The notes under the pieces are model-generated. The model ran no database searches. It was not told the origin of the DNA and saw nothing but the letters and a program-made list of their open reading frames with translations. Positions 1-8,631 of a DNA stretch of 32,574 nucleotides are shown one piece after another. A program made the position numbers and the translations under genes. Origin of the DNA: a filamentous cyanobacterium CCT1 (GTDB lineage Bacteria > Cyanobacteriota > Cyanobacteriia > Phormidesmidales > Phormidesmidaceae). Location of the stretch: the NCBI GenBank assembly GCA_003017855.1, contig PYER01000039.1, positions 1 to 32,574 on the forward strand, written 5' to 3'. Position 1 is the first letter of the stretch. The number at the start of each line of letters is the position of its first letter.

Positions 1-922
1 CCTGCATGCCGTTGACCAACACTGGGCCTTCGGCAAAGTCGTTGCGGGTAATGGTGACAATCGGTAGGTTTAGGCGGCAGGCTTCGGAGAAGGTGCTAAA
101 CCCCGGCTTTGACACCACCCGACTGCACAGGGGCATCACATCCACGGGGCGAAACCCCTGCCGCGGCACCTTGAACAGGTTGGGCAATTCAGGCGCGTCG
201 TGGTCAAAGGTGAGAAACTGCCAGTCTGAAAACTGAGCCAGGTGATGGTAGGGAATGCTCTGCAAGCTCAGCCCACCAAAGGTGAGTAGAACGGTGCGCG
301 ATTGAGGGGTTTGGAGCTGCCACCGGGTTTTGAGATCGTCTGGCTCGTAGCGGGGGGTACCGCCCGTGAGGCCCACATCTTCGACCGTGGGGAAGGCGGC
401 CATGGGCTCGTGAAAGGGCAGCCGAAACAGGCGATCGCACTGGCGAAAGCAGTCTGCAATCCAGTCGGCGATCGCGGTGAACTCGGGGCCAAGGTCTCGG
501 TAGATGAAGTCCCAGCCAAAGTTGCTCATCATCCAGCAGGGGATATCGGCGGCATGGGCGATCGCGGTTGCCAGAGGCGGAATATCGGCCAGCACTAGAT
601 TTACTTCCCGCTGCCTCAGGTAGGCGGCCTCAGTAGCTACAGTCTCCTGCTGATGAGCCTGGATCGACCGCAGCTTAGCCAGGGTAGCCGCCAAATCCAT
701 CCTCAAACTGTCAGGTTGAATAATACCAATATCAAAGGCGACAGGCCGGTACTCGTACTTTGCCGGCAGGTATTCATTGAGCAGCCACTGGGGGGCTGTC
801 GTAGCCATGATCAGGTCTACCTCAGGCCACAGAGCTTTGACCGCAGCCGCGACAGAAGCAGCCCGAGTCGCATGGCCAAAGCCGTGGTTGGTAACGGCGA
901 CATAAAGGGTAGGACGGGACAT
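1..922 (-). CDS. GT-B-fold glycosyltransferase (partial, 3' end outside window)
   Basis: An ATG at 922 opens an uninterrupted minus-strand frame of 307 codons that runs off the left edge, so the C-terminus is missing. The N-terminus reads MSRPTLYVAVTNHGFGHATR, a glycine/histidine-rich first loop typical of MurG/UDP-glycosyltransferase-like GT-B proteins and of the sugar-binding half of arabinokinase-like proteins. Near residues 280-300 the segment VVSKPGFSTFSEACRLNLP matches the usual GT-B nucleotide-sugar loop (KPG, then an acidic residue in a short helix). The donor and acceptor cannot be told from the sequence. The start fits the ftsH terminator lying between this gene and ftsH, so it is probably transcribed on its own. 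The family call is fairly safe; the specific function is unknown. Confidence 0.75.
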   Translation of the reverse strand, partial: MSRPTLYVAVTNHGFGHATRAASVAAAVKALWPEVDLIMATTAPQWLLNEYLPAKYEYRPVAFDIGIIQPDSLRMDLAATLAKLRSIQAHQQETVATEAAYLRQREVNLVLADIPPLATAIAHAADIPCWMMSNFGWDFIYRDLGPEFTAIADWIADCFRQCDRLFRLPFHEPMAAFPTVEDVGLTGGTPRYEPDDLKTRWQLQTPQSRTVLLTFGGLSLQSIPYHHLAQFSDWQFLTFDHDAPELPNLFKVPRQGFRPVDVMPLCSRVVSKPGFSTFSEACRLNLPIVTITRNDFAEGPVLVNGMQ

Positions 923-944
923 AGCGTTTATTTTAAAAGTCAAA

Positions 945-971
945 AAGGCCCACCTTACTCAGGCGGGCCTT
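945..971 (-). terminator. Rho-independent terminator of ftsH
   Basis: On the minus strand, 20 bases after the ftsH stop, AAGGCCC and GGGCCTT arms (945-951 and 965-971), extended inward by two more pairs, form a hairpin followed by a T-rich tract. It separates ftsH from the downstream glycosyltransferase gene. Confidence 0.75.
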
Positions 972-991
972 AACATCATCAGGGCAAAACC

Positions 992-2878
992 CTACAGCTG
1001 GGGCACAAACTGCTGCTTGTCGGGCACCACGGTGTACTCCGATACGATTTGACGGAACTCGTCTCCATCGATGGTTTCGCGCTCGACCAGCAGATCGACG
1101 AGGCGATCGACCAGGGCCCGATTTTCCTCCATGATGCGCTTGGCGTTGGTGTAGCAGTGCTCGACGATGGTGCGCACTTGGCCATCAATGCGGGACGACA
1201 CCTCTTCAGAATATTCTGAGCGAGAGAGCCAGTCGCGCCCCAGGAAGACTTCACCCTGAGAGCTCTCCAGGGAAAGCGGACCCAGGTCAGACATGCCAAA
1301 CCGCGTCACCATCTGACGCGCCATGTTGCTGACCTGCTGCAGGTCGTTGCCGGCTCCGGTGGTCACTTCCGCATCGCCAAAGATCACGTCTTCGGCAGCG
1401 CGTCCACCCAGAGCACCGGTAATGCGGGCCAGAATCTGGGCGCGAGAGATAAGCATCTGCTCTTCGCTGGGGGTAAACCAGGTCAAGCCCTGGGCCTGCC
1501 CACGGGGGATCAGCGTCACCTTTTGCACCGGGTCGTGGTCTTTGACCAGGGTACCAATGATGGCGTGGCCAATTTCGTGGTAGGCAATCAGGCGCTTGCT
1601 CTTGCTGTCGACCAGCGGCGTACCTTCCATACCGGCGATCACGCGGTCTACGGCATCGTCGACCTCAGCCATGGTCATGGCGTCTTTGCGGCGACGAGCG
1701 GTAAGAATGGCGGCCTCGTTGAGCAGGTTAGCCAGATCAGCCCCGGTAAAGCCGGGGGTGCGACGGGCGATCGTCTCCAGAGAGATGTCTTCAGACAGCT
1801 TCTTGTTGCGAGCGTGAACGCCAAGGATTTCAATGCGGCCCTTGATATCGGGGGGATCGACCATCACCTGACGATCGAAGCGGCCGGGGCGTAGCAGCGC
1901 CGAGTCGAGCACGTCGGCCCGGTTGGTGGCCGCGATGATGATGATGCCGGTATTGCCTTCAAAGCCATCCATTTCAGTGAGCAGCTGGTTGAGGGTTTGC
2001 TCGCGCTCGTCGTTGCCGCCGCCAATGCCCGCACCCCGCTGCCGACCAACGGCGTCAATCTCGTCGATAAAGATGATGCAAGGGGCATTTTCTTTGGCTT
2101 TTTTGAACAGGTCGCGAACGCGGGAGGCCCCCACGCCAACGAACATTTCCACAAATTCAGAGCCGGAGATGCTGAAGAAGGGCACACCCGCTTCCCCTGC
2201 GATCGCCTTAGCCAGCAGGGTTTTACCCGTTCCTGGAGGCCCAACCAGCAGTACACCTTTGGGAATGCGCGCACCGATAGCCGTAAAGCGCTCGGGCTTT
2301 TTCAAGAAGGTGACAACTTCTTCGAGTTCTTCTTTAGCTTCGTCAATACCGGCTACATCGTCAAACATGATGCCGGTCTTGGCTTCCATCATGAAGCGAG
2401 CTTTGGACTTACCAAAGTTCATTGCCTGACCGGGACCACCCATGCCGCCGCTGGAGCGACGGAACAAAAAGAACAGACCCCCAATCAGCAGCAGCGGAAA
2501 CAGCAGGTTACCCAAAGCACCGACCAGAGCACCGTCATTGCGCGGCGGGTGGGAGTCGAGGCTGATGTTGGCGGTGCGCAGGCGGCTGACCAGGTCGGGA
2601 GAATTGCCCGGCAGGTCGACACGCCAGCGCATGACCCGATTGTCGAGCTCGGGGTCAACGGCTTCGACAATGGCGGTGCGGCCACCGTCGTAGAGGTCAA
2701 CCGCCGTCACCCGCCCGGCATCGAGATAGTCGAGAAAGCGACCATAGGTAAGGCGGGTGTTGGCCGCATTTAGCCCCATGTCAGCGGGGGCTGACGAAAA
2801 CGCTCCTTGCCACAAGAAAAACCCTATTACCAGCAGCGGCAGGGTCCACAGTAAGGCTACTCGCCACGAAAATTTCAT
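992..2878 (-). CDS. ftsH2: FtsH2-type ATP-dependent zinc metalloprotease
   Basis: A 628-aa membrane AAA+ protease. Visible parts are an N-terminal membrane helix (about residues 8-25), a lumenal/periplasmic domain, a second helix (about 122-140), Walker A GPPGTGKT (213-220), Walker B IIFIDEID (268-275), the second region of homology with ATNR and RPGRFDR, and the zinc site HEIGH (434-438). From memory of the family, the N-terminus (MKFSWRxALLW) and the ending (EFRQIVSEY...PQL) resemble Synechocystis Slr0228 (FtsH2) more than the other three cyanobacterial FtsH types. FtsH2 forms thylakoid hetero-oligomers with FtsH3 and removes damaged D1 during photosystem II repair; that role is inferred here from the family. 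The length is normal and no key residue is missing. The leader is about 150 nt and carries GTTAACG repeats. Confidence 0.95.
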   Translation of the reverse strand: MKFSWRVALLWTLPLLVIGFFLWQGAFSSAPADMGLNAANTRLTYGRFLDYLDAGRVTAVDLYDGGRTAIVEAVDPELDNRVMRWRVDLPGNSPDLVSRLRTANISLDSHPPRNDGALVGALGNLLFPLLLIGGLFFLFRRSSGGMGGPGQAMNFGKSKARFMMEAKTGIMFDDVAGIDEAKEELEEVVTFLKKPERFTAIGARIPKGVLLVGPPGTGKTLLAKAIAGEAGVPFFSISGSEFVEMFVGVGASRVRDLFKKAKENAPCIIFIDEIDAVGRQRGAGIGGGNDEREQTLNQLLTEMDGFEGNTGIIIIAATNRADVLDSALLRPGRFDRQVMVDPPDIKGRIEILGVHARNKKLSEDISLETIARRTPGFTGADLANLLNEAAILTARRRKDAMTMAEVDDAVDRVIAGMEGTPLVDSKSKRLIAYHEIGHAIIGTLVKDHDPVQKVTLIPRGQAQGLTWFTPSEEQMLISRAQILARITGALGGRAAEDVIFGDAEVTTGAGNDLQQVSNMARQMVTRFGMSDLGPLSLESSQGEVFLGRDWLSRSEYSEEVSSRIDGQVRTIVEHCYTNAKRIMEENRALVDRLVDLLVERETIDGDEFRQIVSEYTVVPDKQQFVPQL

Positions 2879-2910
2879 ACCTATGGCCTCTATTGACTAA
2901 CGTGCACAGT

Positions 2911-2946
2911 GTTAACGGATCTTCGTTAACGAATCTTCAGTTAACG
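2911..2946 (-). repeat. Three GTTAACG repeats in the ftsH leader
   Basis: GTTAACG occurs at 2911-2917, 2925-2931 and 2940-2946, spaced 14 and 15 bp. Read on the minus strand the unit is CGTTAAC followed by GAAGATY. GTTAAC is itself a palindrome. The array lies between the likely ftsH promoter and the start codon, so it may bind a regulator or shape the mRNA leader; this is inference. Confidence 0.5.
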
Positions 2947-3035
2947 GTTTTTGACCGAGCTTGACCCTACGTCTATGGTGCCTGGAACAAGGTGTTACCG
3001 GGTGTGAATGAAGCAGAGCCAGAGATCAGCGGGAA

Positions 3036-3064
3036 ATTATGAGATAAATCTTTACTTAATGTAA
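3036..3064 (-). promoter_or_regulatory. Sigma-70-type promoter for ftsH
   Basis: On the minus strand, -35 TTACAT (3059-3064) and -10 CATAAT (3036-3041) are separated by exactly 17 bp. Transcription would start near 3029 and give a leader of roughly 150 nt before the ftsH ATG. No other promoter of this quality was noticed upstream of ftsH. Confidence 0.5.
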
Positions 3065-3120
3065 CGTAAGCGGTGGAACTCAAGCAAACCCAAGCTGGAA
3101 TTATCGGTACCTGAGGGCAC

Positions 3121-3180
3121 TAACCCGCAGGTAAGTAGCGCTTGCCCGACTTCTCCACTACTGTTTACTTTAGCGGGTTA
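3121..3180. other. Perfect 8-bp inverted repeat in the ftsH/MFS divergent spacer
   Basis: TAACCCGC (3121-3128) and GCGGGTTA (3173-3180) are exact complements. Inside them AGTAG (3134-3138) can pair with a CTACT near 3157, so a nested hairpin can form. It lies in the 437-bp spacer between the divergent ftsH and MFS genes, upstream of the ftsH promoter and about 135 bp before the MFS start. It could be an operator or part of a leader for the MFS gene. Nothing else gene-like was seen in this spacer. Confidence 0.35.
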
Positions 3181-3315
3181 TCCGGTTTAGCGTGCTGCCG
3201 CTAGAACCTGGCTGGGTTTTCACTGCGACTGGTCCACTGGGCTGGGTCAGCATTCTTGACCAAAACGTTTTTCCCGTGGAACCTTCCCAGGGCCTTGAAG
3301 CCCAGGAGCCCTTAG

Positions 3316-4518
3316 ATGCAATCTCGCCATCCTGAAACTGTCTGGGTAAAAGCGACTCTGCTGCTGGTCAGCACGCTGACTGTCATGGCCGGGGCCACGA
3401 TCGCACCCTCGCTGCCCGCCATGCGCCAGCACTTCACCGAGGTGCCCAACGCTGACTACTGGGTGAGGCTGGTGCTGACGGTGCCAGCCCTGTTTATTGC
3501 CCTGGGGGCACCGATCGCGGGCGCTATTATCGATCGCTTTGGGCGCAAGCGCTGGCTGGCGCTGTCGGTGTTTGCCTACGGTCTGGCCGGGAGTTCAGGC
3601 TTTTTTCTGAACGACATTGGCTGGATTTTGGTTGGGCGACTGGTGCTGGGCCTGAGCGTGGCTGGCATTATGACCACCGCGACCACCCTGGTGGCTGACT
3701 ACTATCTGGGGGCGGCCCGAGCCCAATTTTTGGGAGTACAGGCAGCGTTTATGGGGCTGGGCGGGGTGCTGTTTCTCACCCTGGGGGGCTACCTGGCCGA
3801 TATTAGCTGGCGCTTTCCGTTTTTGATCTACATGACAGCCTGGCTGCTGCTGCCGCTAGTGCTGGTGGTGCTGCCGGAGCCAGTACGGGTCAGCCGCGCT
3901 GAGGCCATGGCGATGGCCTCAGCTAACCCTGAACCCGTCCCGTGGGCCCTGCTGTGGGCGACGTTTGCGATCGCCCTGCTGACCCAAATTGTGTTTTACA
4001 TGATTCCGGTGCAGATTCCGTTTTATCTGCAGCAGCTGAGTGGTGCCACGGGGTCACAGAGCGGGCTGGCAATCGCCCTGGCCACCCTAGCCGCCGCCAG
4101 CAGCTCGCTCAGCTACCAAAAGCTCAAGGCGCGGTTCACCTTTACCGCCATCTACGCCCTGGCCTTTGGGCTGATGGGGGTGGGCTATGTGATCATCAGC
4201 CAGGCATCGAGCTATGGGGGAGTGCTGGTGGGGCTGGCGATCGCAGGCCTAGGTCTGGGCCTCTTTACCCCCAATATGACGGTTTGCCTCACGTCGGCTA
4301 CCCCAGCGGCTCTGCGAGGACGCATTTTGGGCGGCCTCACCACCAGCTTTTTCTTTGGCCAATTTATATCGCCGCTAGTGAGCCAACCCCTCAGCCAGCA
4401 GGTGGGTTTAGCCGCCACCTACGGTCTGGCCGGGGGGCTCATGCTGCTGCTGGGGACCATTACCCTGGCGGTGATGGCCCACTGGCGCAGGCTAGCTCAG
4501 CGCCAGCGCCTCCTTTAG
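3316..4518 (+). CDS. Major facilitator superfamily transporter
   Basis: A 400-aa, strongly hydrophobic protein with about twelve predicted membrane helices, the usual MFS size. The loop between helices 2 and 3 carries the MFS motif A ([11 protein letters not shown], about residues 71-81). The first half resembles drug:H+ antiporter-like members (an early TIAPSLPAM segment in helix 1), but the substrate cannot be assigned. AGGAG lies 7 nt before the ATG and supports this start. The gene ends inside the 3' end of gltX: the two convergent genes share 27 bp (4492-4518), and no terminator was seen between them. Confidence 0.85.
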   Translation: MQSRHPETVWVKATLLLVSTLTVMAGATIAPSLPAMRQHFTEVPNADYWVRLVLTVPALFIALGAPIAGAIIDRFGRKRWLALSVFAYGLAGSSGFFLNDIGWILVGRLVLGLSVAGIMTTATTLVADYYLGAARAQFLGVQAAFMGLGGVLFLTLGGYLADISWRFPFLIYMTAWLLLPLVLVVLPEPVRVSRAEAMAMASANPEPVPWALLWATFAIALLTQIVFYMIPVQIPFYLQQLSGATGSQSGLAIALATLAAASSSLSYQKLKARFTFTAIYALAFGLMGVGYVIISQASSYGGVLVGLAIAGLGLGLFTPNMTVCLTSATPAALRGRILGGLTTSFFFGQFISPLVSQPLSQQVGLAATYGLAGGLMLLLGTITLAVMAHWRRLAQRQRLL

Positions 4519-5934
4519 GCGCGGTATATCAAACCCGCGCTGCCGCAAAATCAGCCACGACTCCATCAGGTCTGGCCCCTGCAGGGCACCCATCAGCGCC
4601 GCCCGCAGCGACTTCATCACCAGCCCTTTCTTAACGCCCTGGGCCTTGGTTACGTCATTCACCAGCGCCTTGAGGTCGTCGATTGTGGCTGGAGATTGTG
4701 CTGTCAGACCGCTCAGAACACCCTCAAGCACGGGGGGAACGCCTTCGAGCTGCACCTGGGCTTTGGCATCGTCGGTGAAGCCAACAGTTTCAGTGAAGAA
4801 AAATCGGCTTTGCTCGACCACATCGGTGAGCCGGGTAAGGCTGGGGGCGAGCATCGCCATCATGGGCAGCAGCCAGCTGTGGTCGGCCTCAGCGTCAACG
4901 GCGTAGCCCGCCTCTTGCAGGTAGGGCAGCGCTAGCTCTAGCAGGGCGGCAGGCTCCATCGCGTGCAGGTACTGGCTGTTGAGCCAGTCGAGCTTGTCCC
5001 AGTCGAACTTGGCCCCGGCTTTGTTGACGCGATCGAAGCTGAACTGTTTGGCGGCTTCTTCGAGGGTGAACTGCTCGGCGGCATCGGGGGCCGACCAGCC
5101 CAGCAGGGTCATGTAGTTGGCCAGAGCGGGGGCGACAAAGCCCATCTTCTGAAAGTCAGAAATGGAGGTGACACCATCGCGCTTGGAGAGCTTTTGGCCG
5201 GTTTGATTCAGGATCAGTGGCGTGTGGGCGAAGGCGGGCACTGCCGCACCCAGCGCCTCGTAGAGCAAGATTTGCTTGGCGGTGTTGGCAATGTGGTCTT
5301 CACCGCGAATAACGTGGGTGATGGCCATATCAATGTCGTCGACCACGACGGCCAGGTTGTAGAGGGGTTGGCCAATGGTGGTGCTGGAAGACGCCCGCGC
5401 TACTACCATGTCGCCGCCCAGGTCGCTGGCCTGCCAGGTGACGGGGCCGCGCACCATATCGTTCCACGTAATAGTGCGGCTGTCGTCAATCTTGAAGCGA
5501 ATGACGGCGGGGCGGCCCGCAGCCTCGAAGGCGACCTGCTGGTCGGGGGTCAAATCGCGATGGCGGTTGTCGTAGCGGGGGGCCTGGTTTTTAGCTTTTT
5601 GGGCCTCGCGCATGGCCTCAAGTTCTTCGGGGGTGTCGTAGGCGCGGTAGGCCAGGCCTTTGTCTAAAAGGGTTTGAATCGCCTGACTGTAGAGATCGAG
5701 CCGCTGCGACTGAAAGAACGGCCCTTCATCCCAATTCATACCGAGCCAGCGCAGGCCGGAGAGAATGTTATCGGTGAATTCTGACTTAGAGCGCTCTTCG
5801 TCGGTGTCTTCGATGCGGAGGATGAACGTTCCCCCTTTATGACGGGCAAAGAGCCAGTTGAACACACCCGTACGGGCGGTACCAATGTGCAGACTCCCGG
5901 TGGGGCTGGGGGCAAGGCGAACGCGAACGGTCAT
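4492..5934 (-). CDS. gltX: Glutamyl-tRNA synthetase
   Basis: A 480-aa class I aminoacyl-tRNA synthetase that loads glutamate onto tRNA-Glu; in cyanobacteria this also supplies tetrapyrrole synthesis and, by amidation, Gln-tRNA. Visible signatures are the HIGH-type motif [13 protein letters not shown] (8-20), the acidic helix IEDTDEERS (41-49), the [20 protein letters not shown] segment (211-230) and the KMSKS-type motif KLSKR (248-252). The C-terminal anticodon-binding region is complete. The length is normal for a bacterial GluRS. The stop codon lies within the coding sequence of the convergent MFS gene. Confidence 0.97.
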   Translation of the reverse strand: MTVRVRLAPSPTGSLHIGTARTGVFNWLFARHKGGTFILRIEDTDEERSKSEFTDNILSGLRWLGMNWDEGPFFQSQRLDLYSQAIQTLLDKGLAYRAYDTPEELEAMREAQKAKNQAPRYDNRHRDLTPDQQVAFEAAGRPAVIRFKIDDSRTITWNDMVRGPVTWQASDLGGDMVVARASSSTTIGQPLYNLAVVVDDIDMAITHVIRGEDHIANTAKQILLYEALGAAVPAFAHTPLILNQTGQKLSKRDGVTSISDFQKMGFVAPALANYMTLLGWSAPDAAEQFTLEEAAKQFSFDRVNKAGAKFDWDKLDWLNSQYLHAMEPAALLELALPYLQEAGYAVDAEADHSWLLPMMAMLAPSLTRLTDVVEQSRFFFTETVGFTDDAKAQVQLEGVPPVLEGVLSGLTAQSPATIDDLKALVNDVTKAQGVKKGLVMKSLRAALMGALQGPDLMESWLILRQRGFDIPRLKEALALS

Positions 5935-6002
5935 GGGGATTCCTGCACTCTCGACAAACTTACATTTTAGGGGGTGGGGGGTTGGCCCTCAAGGAGGGTC
6001 TT

Positions 6003-6030
6003 GGGCGATTTTGGATGGGCGATTTTGGAT
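6003..6030. repeat. Perfect 14-bp tandem duplication upstream of gltX
   Basis: GGGCGATTTTGGAT is repeated head to tail without a spacer (6003-6016 and 6017-6030) in a G-rich stretch in front of gltX. It looks like replication slippage in non-coding DNA. The rest of 5935-6216 shows no gene. Confidence 0.6.
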
Positions 6031-6216
6031 TGTGGTCGGCGATCGGTTGGCATTCGTGGGGAGGGTTAGGCGGCCAACTACCTGTGCCTATCGTAAGCCT
6101 CTCACCCCGACATAACTTACCGCCTATCCCACAACATCCGTTAGCTCTGGAAATCTGTAGTGCAGACAAATTCTAGAATGAGGCTGGAGCTGCGATTCCT
6201 TGGATACGCTTTGCCC

Positions 6217-6528
6217 ATGGCCGCCAAAGACCTGCTTCACGATGCCGTCAAAGGCGCCCTTGAAAAGGACGGCTGGACGATTACTCATGATCCCCTTTTC
6301 ATTAGCTTCGGCGGTGTCAAAATGTACGTTGACCTGGGAGCTGAACATGCTAAGCACCATACGGTAGGGAAGGCTAACACTCAGCGGATTGAGCGCAAGC
6401 ACTTGACCTTGCCGACGCGGATCAAACGCTTGGCTCGTAAAACCCTTGGCTTCTCCAAATCGGTTCTGAGGCATGACGCCGTGATTGGGCTATTTATCAA
6501 TCGCCATGACTTTGGGCAAGTGGTATGA
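6217..6528 (+). pseudogene. Truncated xisH fused in frame to an IS1-family transposase tail
   Basis: Translation from the ATG at 6217 starts MAAKDLLHDAVKGALEKDGW and continues through THDPLFISFGG to VDLGAE (residue 43, ending at 6345). This is the beginning of XisH, the fdxN-element excision controlling factor family of cyanobacteria, which is normally about 138 aa. After residue 43 the homology stops and the frame continues as GKANTQRIERKHL, then RIKRLARKT, FSKSV and DAVIGLFINRHDFG, which is the C-terminus of an IS1-family (InsB-type) transposase. The XisH part has lost the later E-x-K part of its nuclease-like core and no xisI follows, so XisH function is very unlikely. Whether the 103-aa fusion is made is unknown. 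Confidence 0.75.
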
Positions 6529-6557
6529 CAGGGCTTCAACAGGTCTAGAACAGTACC
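6346..6557 (+). mobile_element. IS1-family insertion sequence remnant (right end only)
   Basis: Only about the last 55 codons of an InsB-like transposase remain, ending with TGA at 6526-6528. About 30 bp further on, GGTCTAGAACAGTACC (6542-6557) ends in ...CC, so its reverse complement starts with GG as IS1-type terminal repeats do; it may be the right inverted repeat. That assignment is inference from position. The left half of the element and any target duplication are gone, which points to a deletion that joined xisH to the transposase. Confidence 0.55.
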
Positions 6558-6617
6558 TACGCTTGTACATACCGCCAGGACCAGGCTCGGCTTTACTCGC
6601 TGTAGGGTTGTCCCTAA

Positions 6618-8366
6618 CTAATCAGCTGGAATGTGGCTAGAGAAGACGTAGATACGCTGGCTTTCCAGGCTGCCGCAGAGGTCAGAGGGCTTGATGGTTT
6701 CAGCGGTGGGTAACCCGTTGCGCTGGAACACCTGGCGATCGAGTTTTACCTGCAAGCCGCTGAAGGGGTCGCTGCCGCCGGAGATTAGGAACGCGAGCTG
6801 GTCGATGTCGGGCCAGGCGGCGAGTTTGTCGAGCAGGGTAGCGATCGCTTTCATTTTCGGCTCATTGCAGTCGCGGTACCAGGCATCGGCCCCCGCATCC
6901 GTAATCCCTTCGAGACCCAGATTTATGATCACATCGGGCTGGCTGAACAGGGCCGCCGCCACCGGGCGGGCCTCCTCTTGCAGCATCAGCCCCAGCGACT
7001 GAGCCAGACCGCGCAGCTGCTCTAGCTTCTGGTAGCGATCCTGCACGGTCAGCCCGCTGCTGCGCCAGTGAATGGCCACTGTCACCAGGTAAGTGTGCAT
7101 CAGCAGGTGGCCCAGCTTTTCTGCCTTGGTAGCCAGGTAGCCCGAGTTGTAGGGAGTAGCCTCGATAATCAGCGGCACCCGGTTCACCATTTCCAGGCCA
7201 TAGCCCTTGATGCCCGCGATTTTGCGGGGGTTGTTGGTAATCAGGCAAAACTGCTTGACGCCAATGTCGTTGAGAATTTGCGCCCCCACGCCGTAGTTGC
7301 GCTGGTCGACGGGCAGGCCCAGCTTTTCGTTGGCTTCTACCGTGTCGAGGCCCATGTCTTGCAGCGAATAAGCCTTGAGCTTGTTGACCAGGCCAATGCC
7401 GCGCCCTTCCTGCCGTAGGTAGACCACGACGCCGCGCCCGGCCGCATCAATCATTTTGAGCGCCGCCTGAAGCTGCATGCGGCAGTCGCAGCGCAGCGAG
7501 CCAAAGGCATCACCGGTCAGGCATTCGGAGTGGACGCGCACCATCACCGGCTGGTCGGCAAAGGTGGCGGGGTCGCCTTTGACCATGGCCACGTGCTCGG
7601 AGCCGTCGAGCAGGTTGCGGTAGGCATAGATGGCAAAGTCGCCAAACTGAGTGGGCATGGTGGCGACAGCCTCGCGCTGCACAAAGCGCTCGTGCTGCAG
7701 GCGGTAGCTGATCAAATCGGCAATGCTAATTAGCTTGAGGCCAAAGGTTTTGGCGTAGTCGACCAGCTCGGGCAGCCGTGCCATCGAGCCGTCGGGGTTC
7801 TGAATTTCGCAGATTACCCCGGCAGGGTAGAGTCCAGCTAGTCGGGCTAGATCGACTCCGGCTTCGGTGTGGCCAGCGCGCTTGAGAATGCCGCCGTCTT
7901 TGGCTCGCAGCGGAAAAATGTGCCCCGGTCGGCGCAGGTCGGTGGGGCGAGCGTTGGGGTTGATAGCAACCTGAATGGTGCGGGCGCGATCGTCGGCGGA
8001 AATGCCGGTGGTGACGCCCCAGCTCAGGGCGGCGTCGATGCTGACGGTGAAGGCGGTCTGCTCGTTTTCGTCTTCAAAGGCACTGGGGCTGACCATCAGC
8101 GGCAGATCGAGCTCGTCGAGGCGATCGCCCGTCATGGCCAGGCAGATCAGCCCCCGTGCTTCTACCGCCATAAAGTTGATGATGTCGGGGGTGGCAAATT
8201 GAGCCGCGCAGATCACATCCCCTTCGTTCTCGCGGTTCTCGTCGTCGACAACGACAATTGATTTGCCTGCGGCCAGATCGTGGAGGGCCGACTCGATCGA
8301 GTCAAACTGAAATTCGGAGGCTGGCTGGCCTACGGCTTCGGGCATCTCCGAGGTTGAGTCAAGCAC
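6618..8366 (-). CDS. ribBA: Bifunctional DHBP synthase / GTP cyclohydrolase II
   Basis: A 582-aa riboflavin enzyme. The N-terminal half makes 3,4-dihydroxy-2-butanone 4-phosphate from ribulose 5-phosphate (DDENRENEGD near residue 41, then RRPGHIFPL and RAGHTEAGVDL). The middle part is GTP cyclohydrolase II, with the zinc-binding HSECLTGDAFGSLRCDC segment and the LRQEGRGIGL substrate loop. After about residue 415 there is an extra domain of some 165 residues, rich in aliphatic helices and containing LISGGSDPFSG, that E. coli RibA and RibB lack; other cyanobacterial RibBA proteins also carry such a tail. The start used is GTG at 8366; an ATG at 8345 (575 aa) is possible. The gene is divergent from argC. 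Confidence 0.95.
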   Translation of the reverse strand: MLDSTSEMPEAVGQPASEFQFDSIESALHDLAAGKSIVVVDDENRENEGDVICAAQFATPDIINFMAVEARGLICLAMTGDRLDELDLPLMVSPSAFEDENEQTAFTVSIDAALSWGVTTGISADDRARTIQVAINPNARPTDLRRPGHIFPLRAKDGGILKRAGHTEAGVDLARLAGLYPAGVICEIQNPDGSMARLPELVDYAKTFGLKLISIADLISYRLQHERFVQREAVATMPTQFGDFAIYAYRNLLDGSEHVAMVKGDPATFADQPVMVRVHSECLTGDAFGSLRCDCRMQLQAALKMIDAAGRGVVVYLRQEGRGIGLVNKLKAYSLQDMGLDTVEANEKLGLPVDQRNYGVGAQILNDIGVKQFCLITNNPRKIAGIKGYGLEMVNRVPLIIEATPYNSGYLATKAEKLGHLLMHTYLVTVAIHWRSSGLTVQDRYQKLEQLRGLAQSLGLMLQEEARPVAAALFSQPDVIINLGLEGITDAGADAWYRDCNEPKMKAIATLLDKLAAWPDIDQLAFLISGGSDPFSGLQVKLDRQVFQRNGLPTAETIKPSDLCGSLESQRIYVFSSHIPAD

Positions 8367-8477
8367 GGTGGGGCTAGCCTTTAATAAAGTACGTTCACTC
8401 TTAAAATTCTAGCTTTACCGCCTGCGCTTCACGGAAAGGCGATCGCACGCGGGGCCAAATTGGACGTTTACTGGGGC

Positions 8478-8597
8478 GATGGCCATCTGTCTCGACATCC
8501 TAAAGAACCATGTTGATCTAAGATTACTGGTTTACTATTACAGTGCTTATCTAAGGGAGGCCGCCGCGGTTAGTTGTCTCCTTCGCGATGGGCCATC
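8478..8597. promoter_or_regulatory. Pair of GATGG(G)CCATC palindromes before argC
   Basis: GATGGCCATC at 8478-8487 and GATGGGCCATC at 8587-8597 are both palindromic and share flanks (GC before, T after). They lie about 110 bp apart in the ribBA/argC divergent spacer. They could be a looping operator pair; chance is also possible. No Shine-Dalgarno sequence stands out in front of argC. Confidence 0.25.
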
Positions 8598-8631
8598 TCG
8601 TTTACCCGGCAAAATAGCCAGCCCTAGAACC

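Noticed and set aside
1997-2773. Long plus-strand open frame (258 codons) opposite ftsH
   Set aside because: It is the antisense shadow of a GC-rich conserved gene; no start signal and no recognisable domain.
4963-5667. 234-codon plus-strand frame opposite gltX
   Set aside because: Shadow of gltX; composition is that of the complementary strand of a conserved gene.
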